Shown one piece after another: positions 1 through 5,872 of a DNA stretch of 7,033 nucleotides. Under the pieces are notes generated by a model. The model was not told where the DNA came from, did not search any database, and saw only the letters and a list, made by a program, of their open reading frames with translations. Source of the DNA: Candidatus Coatesiibacteriota bacterium (lineage in GTDB: Bacteria; RBG-13-66-14); NCBI GenBank assembly GCA_014728185.1, contig WJMB01000060.1, forward strand, positions 1 through 7,033, read 5' to 3'. Position numbers and translations under genes: made by a program. Within the stretch, counting starts at the first letter, position 1; every line of letters starts with the position of its first letter.

Positions 1-1671
1 GGGATCGTAGGCGGCGTAGCTGTCGAAACCGCGTTTAAACAGGGTGACCAAGTCCGCCTCGGCGGCTTCGAGGTTGTATCCACTCACTGCGCCCAGGGCG
101 CTCTCGACCAGGTTCAACTCTTCGCTTGCCAGCAGAGCCAGCAGTTCGCCCGGCGGCGCCGTTTCCGGATCGGCGTGCAGGGAGAGGATTTCGATGGCGG
201 CCTGAACCAGCTGCTCACTGTGGGCACCGGTGTCCAGGTAAGCGACCACGTCTTGGGGCTCGGAAAGGTTGGTCACAGCGTCGATGACGGCGGTGGTCAG
301 CTCGGGACGCTGTTCGATCAACCCGAACAACCCCTCGATATCCTGACTGTCGCCCAATTGACCGACGGCTAACACCGCGGCGCGGGCCACATCGACATCT
401 TCATCCTCGAGATAGGCGCTGACCACGGAGAGGTGCTCCGGATTGTCGATGTTGCCCAGGGCGTTGATCAACTGGAGCTTGACGAACCAGAACTCGTCCT
501 CGAAACTGAGCGCGGCCACAAGGTCGCCGGCGCCGCGCCGCTGGCGCCCCAACAGCAAGGCGGCCATCATCCGGTGCTGGGCGTTGGTGGGATCGCGATC
601 GGATAGAGCCTCGCCGCAGAGCTCCGTAGTCTCCTCGACCAACAGGGGATGCTCGTAGGTGGTCAGGGTCTCCACGACGGCCACGCGAACCTGGTGATTG
701 GGATCGTCCAAGGTCTCGACCAGGGGCTCCAGCGACTGGATAAAGGGGAATTCGAGCATGCCGACGGCGGTATTGATGCGCACGGAGGGCTCCTGATCGT
801 CCAGGGCGGCGATCATCGTCTCGCCGGTCTGCTCGGCGAATTCCAGATACAAATCACCGTAGGTAACCTCGTCCTCACCATCGCCGTTTAGAACGGAGTC
901 GGCGTAACCGATGTTGGGAATCAGCAGGCCGGCGGCGTCGGTTTCGGCTTCGACGCCCTCACCCTCACCGGCAGCGTAAGCCAGCTCCTCTTGGAACTTG
1001 CTCAGATAGTAACCGGCCACCTTGGAGATGGCCTGGATTGTGGACAGCTTGACCCCGGGGTTCTCGTCGGCCGCCAGTTCGTTGAGTGAGGCAGCCATCT
1101 CGTGCAGATTAAGCGCGGCGATGGACTCGGCGGAGGCCTGGCGGACCTCGGGGGCCGGATCTTCGACGCCGTGCTGGATGAGCGTGATGACCTCGCGGCG
1201 CGAGTCGCCCTCCAGCGCGTCCAGCTCGCCCAGAGCCAGGACTACCTCGCTGCGGTAGCGCACGTTCTGCTCCGCGGAAAGGGCTTCGACGATCAGCGGC
1301 TCGCCGTCTTCGGTGTAAGCGCTGCTGTTGAGCGGCTCGCTGGCCCGGTAGAGTCCGATATCGGCCAGGCCACGCACCGCGGCGATGCGCACCCGGTTGA
1401 CCTCCTCGATCAACTGGGTTTCATCGAGATCAGCGGCGTTGGGCACGTTATCGAGGTAGAGGCCCCTGACCTCCTCGACATCGAGCAGCGGGGTGAGGAT
1501 CCCCACGCCGTCTTCGCCCTCGGCCACGGCGGCGTCGATGGCCAGCGCCAGGGCGCGCGGGTTGTCGGCCTTGACGATGTCGATCCGAAGTTGGGCTTCG
1601 TCGACACCACAACCGACGAAGAACAGACTCAGGGCGACGAGCCCTGCGATGAGCAAGCGACTACCGTGCAT
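1..1671 (-). CDS. HEAT-repeat lipoprotein, 3' end outside window
   Basis: 557 codons are open from an ATG at 1671 to the window edge, with no stop. The start is supported by an upstream GGAAGGGG about six bases before ATG. Residues 1-21 form a lipoprotein signal peptide: an Arg at 5, a hydrophobic core (LLIAGLVALSLFF) and a lipobox-like F-V-G-C with the candidate lipidated Cys at 21. Phe at -3 is less usual than Leu. The mature part is mostly helical and acidic, with repeated HEAT/PBS-lyase-like units of the form D-x-x-P-x-V-R-x-x-A: about residues 171-188, 202-220, 292-308, 322-337 and 422-440. Such alpha-solenoids are protein-binding scaffolds, so the product is probably an envelope-anchored scaffold. 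I do not recognise a specific family and infer no enzyme activity. The gene lies 82 bases downstream of miaA in the same direction. That gap shows no clear terminator and only a weak -10-like TACTAT (1715-1720), so co-transcription is possible. Confidence 0.87.
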   Translation of the reverse strand, partial: MHGSRLLIAGLVALSLFFVGCGVDEAQLRIDIVKADNPRALALAIDAAVAEGEDGVGILTPLLDVEEVRGLYLDNVPNAADLDETQLIEEVNRVRIAAVRGLADIGLYRASEPLNSSAYTEDGEPLIVEALSAEQNVRYRSEVVLALGELDALEGDSRREVITLIQHGVEDPAPEVRQASAESIAALNLHEMAASLNELAADENPGVKLSTIQAISKVAGYYLSKFQEELAYAAGEGEGVEAETDAAGLLIPNIGYADSVLNGDGEDEVTYGDLYLEFAEQTGETMIAALDDQEPSVRINTAVGMLEFPFIQSLEPLVETLDDPNHQVRVAVVETLTTYEHPLLVEETTELCGEALSDRDPTNAQHRMMAALLLGRQRRGAGDLVAALSFEDEFWFVKLQLINALGNIDNPEHLSVVSAYLEDEDVDVARAAVLAVGQLGDSQDIEGLFGLIEQRPELTTAVIDAVTNLSEPQDVVAYLDTGAHSEQLVQAAIEILSLHADPETAPPGELLALLASEELNLVESALGAVSGYNLEAAEADLVTLFKRGFDSYAAYDP

Positions 1672-1753
1672 TTGATCCCCTTCCGCTTGATAAACTCGGC
1701 GGGTTAAGGTGCCTATAGTAGAGAGGGAGTTTAGCAGAGTTATCCATTAATCG

Positions 1754-2674
1754 TCAAGAAGATAGCCGCCGGGAAATGGCCCGGGCCGTCACCCGCGGAC
1801 CGGTGGGCTCGGCGTCGAAGACGATGAAGCGTTCGTCGCCACGCAGCCAGCTCAACTGGCGCTTGGCCAGGCGCCGGGTCTCCCGGGCCGTGGAATCCAC
1901 CGCGGCCTCCAGCTCCATCGCACCGTCCAGCACCGCGACGGCCTGGCGGTAACCGATGGTGGACAGCGCCGGGCAGTCCGCCGGGCAGCCGGCCTCCAGC
2001 AGACGCCGGGTTTCCTCGAGGATACCGCCGGTGAAGATCAGTCTCGCCCGCTCGTTGATGCGCCCGTAAAGCTCCTCGCGGGGGCGCAGCAGCGCGAAAC
2101 GCTTGACGGGTGCGCCGTGATCCGGTCGCGGAGTGGCCGCCCACCAGTCGGTCAGGCTGCGTCCGCTCTGCTCGTGGACCGACAAAGCGCGGACCAGGCG
2201 CTGCATATCCCCGGGGGAAATGCGCTCGGACGCGGCCGGATCGACCTCCTTCAGGCGGGTACGCAACTCCTCTTCGTCCAGACGCTCCAACTCGGCGGCC
2301 ACGGCGGGGTCCGTGGGCGGGGCGGCACAGAGGCCGTCGAAGAGCGCCCGGGCGAAGAGCAGCGTGCCGCCGACGACCAATACCCGGCGACCCCGGCGGC
2401 GGATCTCGGCGATCGCCGCCGTGGCCTCCTCGGCGTAGTGTCCGGCGCTGTAGCGTTCCGTGGGCTCGCAGACATCCAGGAGGTGGAAGCGACAGCGCCG
2501 CCGTGCCTCGGCCGAGGGCTTGTTGGCCCCAATCCCCAGTCCGCGGTAAACCTTGACCGAATCGCAGAGGACGATCTCGGCGCAAAGGGCCTCGGCCAGC
2601 TCCAGGGCCACGGCGCCCTTGCCCGCGGCGGTGGGGCCGCTTAACAGGATGATCGACTCGGCTGGGACAGTCAT
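1754..2674 (-). CDS. miaA: tRNA dimethylallyltransferase (MiaA)
   Basis: The 306-residue product matches the usual MiaA length and motif order. MiaA transfers a dimethylallyl group from DMAPP to N6 of A37 in tRNAs that read codons starting with U. Visible motifs are the P-loop G-P-T-A-A-G-K (13-19), Asp-Ser at 38-39 (the Asp is the presumed base) in DSVKVYRG, the IGxxKPS-type stretch to 54, L-L-D at 65-67, G-G-T at 102-104, D-P-x-A-x-x-R-I at 145-152, Q-R-L-V-R-A-L at 158-164, G-Y-R-Q at 241-244, and the C-terminal T-R-x-L-A-K-R-Q-x-x-W-L-R-G block (266-279). One oddity is that residue 20, normally Ser/Thr after the Walker lysine, is Gly. The remaining motifs argue for a full-length gene. The ATG at 2674 has a modest GGGGA about nine bases upstream. 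The gene follows a 389-base structured gap, so it is probably transcribed independently of the amphi-Trp genes. Confidence 0.96.
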   Translation of the reverse strand: MTVPAESIILLSGPTAAGKGAVALELAEALCAEIVLCDSVKVYRGLGIGANKPSAEARRRCRFHLLDVCEPTERYSAGHYAEEATAAIAEIRRRGRRVLVVGGTLLFARALFDGLCAAPPTDPAVAAELERLDEEELRTRLKEVDPAASERISPGDMQRLVRALSVHEQSGRSLTDWWAATPRPDHGAPVKRFALLRPREELYGRINERARLIFTGGILEETRRLLEAGCPADCPALSTIGYRQAVAVLDGAMELEAAVDSTARETRRLAKRQLSWLRGDERFIVFDAEPTGPRVTARAISRRLSS

Positions 2675-2715
2675 AAAAGCAGATCCCCGGTGTTGTATCG
2701 GTCAGTCGTCGCCTC

Positions 2716-2908
2716 CGGCGCCGCCCCGGCGCGACGGCCGCCGGCCCTGCGAAACCTCTGGTCGATCCGGCGGGGAAGGCGTTGGCACGTTTCTTGCGAA
2801 ACAGGCCGCCGTGTGATGATAGCGGCTTAGTCGCCCTGCTGCAAGAAACGTGCCAACGCCGGCGCTTTCTGCGGCGGCTCGACGGACGGCCGCGCCGGGG
2901 CGGCGCCG
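2716..2908. repeat. Nested long inverted repeat (18-bp and 20-bp perfect arms)
   Basis: The outer arms 2716-2733 and 2891-2908 are perfect 18-base reverse complements (CGGCGCCGCCCCGGCGCG). The inner arms 2778-2797 and 2841-2860 are perfect 20-base reverse complements (GGCGTTGGCACGTTTCTTGC). The inner loop is 43 bases (2798-2840). The spacers between outer and inner arms are unequal, 44 bases on the left and 30 on the right. The left spacer has its own 7-bp stem, CCGCCGG/CCGGCGG (2738-2744 with 2767-2773). RNA from either strand could fold into a very stable branched hairpin, and the DNA could extrude a cruciform. No transposase gene and no obvious target-site duplication flank it. It could be a miniature inverted-repeat element, a structured leader or small RNA of miaA, or a strong transcription barrier. 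Confidence 0.9.
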
Positions 2909-3014
2909 TTGGGCATTCATCACGTTGGTGGAGCGACAAAGCGGAAGTGCGGCGTCCACTTAGTAGGATACATAGAAGACGCCGCTGGATTCACCCTGTG
3001 GCCCATGAGTTGTA

Positions 3015-3042
3015 AAGACGGGAACACGGCGGTTCCCGTCTT
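3015..3042 (-). terminator. Terminator-like hairpin after the amphi-Trp genes
   Basis: AAGACGGGAAC (3015-3025) and GTTCCCGTCTT (3032-3042) form a perfect 11-bp stem with a 6-base loop. The hairpin starts about 21 bases past the stop codon of the last amphi-Trp gene in the direction of transcription. The T-tract is short: on the minus strand the stem runs into CTTTACAACT. It is therefore a good hairpin with a weak tail. It probably ends or attenuates the amphi-Trp transcript. Confidence 0.65.
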
Positions 3043-3063
3043 CGCAGTATGGTTTCCGGTCGA

Positions 3064-3378
3064 CTAGGCTTGCGGCTCGGCGTCGGCCGGTGGCTCCTCG
3101 ACCTTGGGGGCCTCGGCGGAGATCTTGAAGGTCTCCGGCGCCTCGGCGGCGGCCACGGTCTTGCGCCAGGAGAGTTTAATCGACAGCTTCTCCTTGTCTT
3201 CCTTCTGTTTGGCTTCGACCTCGAGCTCCATGGCGTCCTGGGGGCTCAGGGCGACGTGCTCGGCTCCGTGCTGGACGACGACGGTGCCGGCCTTGATGCT
3301 TTTGATCAGGTCCTCGAGATAGGTCACGAGCTGCTTCTGCTCCAGAGTTCCTTTGAACTCGACTTCTTTCTTGGCCAT
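3064..3378 (-). CDS. Amphi-Trp domain protein, third of array (104 aa)
   Basis: The start is the ATG at 3378, chosen over a longer in-frame reading to 3480 because a strong AGGAGGGG lies just upstream and because MAKKEVEFKG matches the N-terminus of the neighbouring paralogue (EVSFKG). Residues 1-73 form an amphi-Trp domain: an opening strand, a Leu-rich amphipathic helix (LVTYLEDLIKSIKAG), a strand with a QHG-type turn, alternating E-L-E-V-E-A-K-Q-K, then D-K-E-K-L-S-I-K-L and the signature Trp at 71. The remaining 31 residues are Ala/Pro/Glu-rich and acidic, probably disordered. There is no signal peptide, so it is likely cytoplasmic. The gene begins 35 bases after its upstream paralogue and is followed by a hairpin terminator. 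The biochemical role of the domain is not known to me. The domain is found in GAK loci, which agrees with the ATP-grasp and kinase genes nearby. Confidence 0.87.
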   Translation of the reverse strand: MAKKEVEFKGTLEQKQLVTYLEDLIKSIKAGTVVVQHGAEHVALSPQDAMELEVEAKQKEDKEKLSIKLSWRKTVAAAEAPETFKISAEAPKVEEPPADAEPQA

Positions 3379-3413
3379 CTCCCCTCCTACAGGTTGGCGT
3401 ATGTTGATGTGGG

Positions 3414-3692
3414 TCACTCGATTACGGTGGCGTCCAATTGGTTGATGCTCAGGCTGCCCGGCTGGTCGGCGGTTTTCCACTTGACCTCCAGCTCGAGCTT
3501 GGCGCCGTCGTCCTTCTGCTTGGCCTTGACCTCGACCTTGACGACGGTGCCGGGTCGCAGCACGACGCGCTCCTCACCCTTCTGGATGACCACGGCGCCG
3601 TTGGTGAAGCCCTCGGTGAGTTTGGTCATGTACTCGCCGAACTGCTCCAGGGTAAAGGACCCTTTGAAGCTTACCTCATTCTTGTTACTCAT
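3414..3692 (-). CDS. Amphi-Trp domain protein, second of array (92 aa)
   Basis: This is an almost domain-only protein. The amphi-Trp domain spans about residues 5-73, with the EVSFKG opening, the helix LEQFGEYMTKLTEG, the strand AVVIQKGEERVVLRPG, the alternating KVEVKAKQKDDG and KLELEVKW ending in Trp 72, then a 20-residue tail. Its ATG at 3692 overlaps the end of the upstream paralogue by 8 bases (minus-strand ATGAGTAA), which suggests translational coupling. It also has its own AAGGGGGG ribosome binding site. The shared KAKQKxD and W positions show that it is a paralogue of both flanking genes. Function is unknown. A substrate, carrier or scaffold role for the nearby ATP-grasp enzyme and kinase is an inference from context. 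Confidence 0.88.
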   Translation of the reverse strand: MSNKNEVSFKGSFTLEQFGEYMTKLTEGFTNGAVVIQKGEERVVLRPGTVVKVEVKAKQKDDGAKLELEVKWKTADQPGSLSINQLDATVIE

Positions 3693-4272
3693 CGCTACCC
3701 CCCTTCTTGGTGGTTTTCCCGCCGCCCTGGGCGGTGGGTTTTCCGGTCTGCTGCTTGCCGGCTGCTTTGTTACTGGTTTTGGTGGTCGTCTTCTTGCCGG
3801 GTTTCCTGCCTGTCTTCACGCCGGACTTACCCGCGGCCGTCGTCTTCTTGGATTTCGAATTGGTGGTTTTCTTGGTGGTTTTCCCGGTCGCTTTCTTGGC
3901 CTTAGGTTTGGCCGATTCCGGCTTCTTTGCATTCTTCTTCCCGACCTCGACATCGGGCGCCGGAGTCTTCAGGTCCGGTTGATCCGGTGCGGGCTTGGCG
4001 GCGGCGGCCGACGGGAAGCCCGGCACGGCGCTGGTAACCCGGAAGGCGTCGACGGGAAACCCCGGCTTCCACTCCAGCTCCAGGTGGAGCTTCTCCTTGT
4101 CCTTTTTCCGTTTGGCACCAAGCTCGAGCTCGAAGAGCCCGCCCGGACGCAGCGTCAGCACGCGTCCCGGCGTTGAGATCGTCAGGATGCCCTTGCGCAG
4201 GCCCTCGAGGATCGCCTCGAGGTACTCCAGCGCCTCGGCTCGGGTCAACTGAGCTTCGTAATCCGCTTTCAT
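3685..4272 (-). CDS. Amphi-Trp protein with histone-H1-like basic tail (195 aa)
   Basis: The N-terminal amphi-Trp domain covers residues 1-70: the helix RAEALEYLEAILEGLRKG, the strand LTISTPGRVLTLRPGG, the alternating FELELGAKRKKDKEK, LHLELEW and Trp 68. A Pro/Ala/Val linker (about 71-108) follows. The tail from about 109 to 190 is almost entirely Lys, Thr, Ala, Gly and Ser with KTTKK and KPxxK motifs. It resembles bacterial histone-H1-like tails and would bind nucleic acid or other polyanions, or offer many lysines for modification. The tail shows internal DNA repetition: the same 18 bases occur at 3704-3721 and 3869-3886, both encoding GKTTKK. The start ATG at 4272 has AAGGGGGA upstream. 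This is the first gene of the array and overlaps the next start by 8 bases. Most amphi-Trp proteins I know of are short, so the tail is the unusual part. Confidence 0.86.
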   Translation of the reverse strand: MKADYEAQLTRAEALEYLEAILEGLRKGILTISTPGRVLTLRPGGLFELELGAKRKKDKEKLHLELEWKPGFPVDAFRVTSAVPGFPSAAAAKPAPDQPDLKTPAPDVEVGKKNAKKPESAKPKAKKATGKTTKKTTNSKSKKTTAAGKSGVKTGRKPGKKTTTKTSNKAAGKQQTGKPTAQGGGKTTKKGGSDE

Positions 4273-4308
4273 CTCTTCCCCCTTGTTTCCAGCAAGCGAT
4301 TAGAGAGT

Positions 4309-4339
4309 ATTATCCAAAGACATCATGGAGCGCTTTCAG
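4309..4339 (-). promoter_or_regulatory. Candidate promoter for the amphi-Trp genes
   Basis: On the minus strand, GATAAT (4309-4314) is a five-of-six match to a sigma70-type -10 box. It lies about 36 bases upstream of the ATG at 4272. The best -35 candidate is CTGAAA (4334-4339) with a long 19-base spacer. The location is right, but the -35 match is weak. Confidence 0.3.
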
Positions 4340-4584
4340 TCCAAATCTGCTGATACAGCCGGCCCATTCGTGACGGTATTCGTCGCCCGGATGTGGGGCG
4401 CAGTTAACAGGCTTAGCCCTGCGAGATATTAATGATTGCTGTTTATGTGTTTTATCGTTCGCGGCCCCCTTCGAATCGAAACTATATGCAAGTAACGGCA
4501 GGGGAAGTTCATTCGCAAGCCTCACCTTGATGCCACCTGTCGATTACCCGATCAGTGATGGATGATTCAGAGCCTATTCACGTA

Positions 4585-4634
4585 TTATCAACAGGTTACA
4601 ATCATGGCCCAGTAAGAACAGGGTGCGCTATCCC
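4585..4634 (+). repeat. Dispersed intergenic repeat, copy 1
   Basis: These 50 bases align without gaps to the reverse complement of 6842-6891. The first 20 bases (TTATCAACAGGTTACAATCA) match at 19 positions, and by my hand count about 36 of all 50 match. The copy lies downstream of the kinase gene and far upstream of the amphi-Trp genes. Its function is unknown. Confidence 0.7.
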
Positions 4635-4783
4635 AACCGAATAGTATCCGCAATGGACGGTAAGTGGCATGCACGCCAAGGTGCGCAATGTATCAGCAGC
4701 CTCCAGCAAACAGAAGATGGGCGGCCGAGGTCGGGCTGGGCGGATAGGCTAAAGGGACGCCCCAGCTCCACGGCATTGCGTCG

Positions 4784-5872
4784 CTACAACAGCTCCAGGC
4801 AGAGCTCGGCGGCGCGCTCGAAGTCGATCCCGCCGACGAGTTCGTAGACCGGACGACCGGCCAGCCGCTCCAGGTAGGCCGTGTCGTCGTGCGAGTCCAA
4901 GCGCGACGGGGGGTAGTGGAAGACACCCGGGCGCTTGGTGAAAGCGGGCAGCAGGGAATGGCCGGGAGCCAGCTCCAGGGGCCGCAGGCGTACCGCGCCG
5001 CCGCCGCGCCGCCAGTTGAGGATCACCAAGGCGCTGAAGGGCGCTCGCAGGCGGAAGCAGCCCTCGCCGAAGAGCTCCTCGACAAAAACGTCGTACTTCT
5101 CCTCGATCTCCCAGAGCTCCTCCGGGGATAGCTCGGCGTACACCCTGCGGCGCTCGGCGGGCAGGATTTCGCGCAGCGCCGGATTGTTGAGCGCCGTGCC
5201 CGGGTTGATCCGGGGCAGCTTTGGAACGCCGTGGAGCTCCAGGGAGCCGTCGGGGGAGGGATCGAGCAACAGGCGGTCGTTGGAGATGTAGTCCAGCCCG
5301 CGACGCAGCAGGTGCAGGGCCAGGCTGCTCTTGCCGGCCCCGGAGACGCCGGCCAGGGCCAGGCCGCGCTCGCTCCGGGCCACTCCGGCGGCGTGGAGCA
5401 GCAGAGCGCCGCCGTCGAGCAGTCGACCGCTGTAGCGATTGTTGATGAAGTTGATCACCTGGTTGGGATTCTCACGGCAGGGACCGCAAACCAGGTTGGT
5501 CCGGCCGTCGAAGAGGAAGAGCATCCCGGTCAGGCGCTTGCGCACCAGGCGACCGCCGTCGAGTTCGACGAACTCCTCCTTGAGCTTGGTCTTGCCCGGC
5601 CCCGGCGGATTGATGGTGAACTCTAGCCCGGCGGGCGGCTCGACAGCGGCGTCCTGGCGGGCCTGGACCTCGATCTCGGCCCCGTCGAGGGCGTCGTCGA
5701 CGAAGGCCCCGTAGTAGCCGCGCAGCTCATCGACGAGAACGGCGTCGTCAGAGCGCAGACGGAAGCCCAAACCGTCGAAGCGCAGGCCCAGGGTGTGCTC
5801 CAGGGCGGTCTCACCGACCAGCCGCCGGTACAGCTCGGCGAAGCCGGGTCCCGTCGCGGCGGGGTCAGCCAT
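4784..5872 (-). CDS. HprK-related P-loop kinase, GAK type (kinase B-like)
   Basis: The 362-residue protein starts at the ATG at 5872, which overlaps the ATP-grasp stop by 8 bases (minus-strand ATGGCTGA). A longer in-frame reading to 6007 would run inside the upstream gene and gives unlikely protein. The N-terminal half (1-150) is family-specific, with C129-G-P-C132 followed by NQVINFINNR. The HprK-like core has H160-A-A-G, then Walker A G-V-S-G-A-G-K-S-S at 175-183, and S-N-D-R at 197-200, a signature of HprK-related kinases. HPr kinase uses a similar P-loop core to phosphorylate a serine on HPr. Here the substrate is unknown, and no HPr or PTS gene is visible. The protein most resembles the group I recall as HprK-related kinase B. 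No signal peptide is seen. Coupling to the ATP-grasp gene implies joint action. I am confident of the superfamily and fairly confident of the subgroup. Confidence 0.9.
   Translation of the reverse strand: MADPAATGPGFAELYRRLVGETALEHTLGLRFDGLGFRLRSDDAVLVDELRGYYGAFVDDALDGAEIEVQARQDAAVEPPAGLEFTINPPGPGKTKLKEEFVELDGGRLVRKRLTGMLFLFDGRTNLVCGPCRENPNQVINFINNRYSGRLLDGGALLLHAAGVARSERGLALAGVSGAGKSSLALHLLRRGLDYISNDRLLLDPSPDGSLELHGVPKLPRINPGTALNNPALREILPAERRRVYAELSPEELWEIEEKYDVFVEELFGEGCFRLRAPFSALVILNWRRGGGAVRLRPLELAPGHSLLPAFTKRPGVFHYPPSRLDSHDDTAYLERLAGRPVYELVGGIDFERAAELCLELL

Larger units (their letters stand above)
2675..3063. other. Structured non-coding gap upstream of miaA
   Basis: This 389-base stretch lies between the last amphi-Trp gene and miaA. 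No convincing gene is visible on either strand. It holds three foldable elements: the terminator-like hairpin at 3015-3042, an 8-bp perfect stem GCGGCGTC/GACGCCGC (2949-2956 with 2978-2985) around a 21-base AT-rich loop, and the large nested inverted repeat at 2716-2908. A promoter for miaA must lie here if miaA is not read through from upstream, but I could not choose a convincing -35/-10 pair. Confidence 0.75.
4273..4783. other. AT-richer non-coding gap between the GAK gene groups
   Basis: This 511-base stretch separates the kinase stop from the first amphi-Trp start. It is visibly richer in A+T than the coding regions. Short open frames exist (for example 4525-4310 on the minus strand), but none has a recognisable domain or a convincing ribosome binding site. 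It carries a promoter candidate for the amphi-Trp genes at its left end and a diverged repeat at 4585-4634. An imperfect hairpin (4735-4742 with 4758-4766, one bulge) lies about 20 bases past the kinase stop and could be a weak terminator. No tRNA or CRISPR was found. Confidence 0.7.

Noticed and set aside
1102..1707. A 201-codon plus-strand open frame opposite the lipoprotein gene
   Set aside because: It is antisense to a well-supported coding frame with signal peptide and HEAT repeats, and has no domain of its own.
1740..2939. A 399-codon minus-strand open frame overlapping miaA in another frame
   Set aside because: Its Arg/Pro/Gly-rich composition is typical of an out-of-frame reading of GC-rich DNA, and it crosses the whole inverted repeat. 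miaA accounts for the region.
3049..4176. A long plus-strand open frame (about 375 codons) opposite the amphi-Trp genes
   Set aside because: Its product is Leu/Gly/Phe-rich without domains and mirrors the Lys-rich codons of the other strand. The minus-strand genes have good ribosome binding sites and a recognisable family.
4469..4478. TTCGAATC-like sequence resembling a tRNA T-loop
   Set aside because: The flanking bases do not pair as a T-stem, and no anticodon or acceptor arm can be built around it.
4310..4525. A 71-codon minus-strand frame in the gap before the amphi-Trp genes
   Set aside because: It has no recognisable domain and no convincing ribosome binding site, and it covers the most likely promoter of the amphi-Trp genes.
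4622..4692. Short direct repeat GGTGCGC(T/A)AT at 4622 and 4680, considered as a possible array
   Set aside because: There are only two copies of about ten bases with no further periodic units, so neither a CRISPR nor an iteron array is supported.
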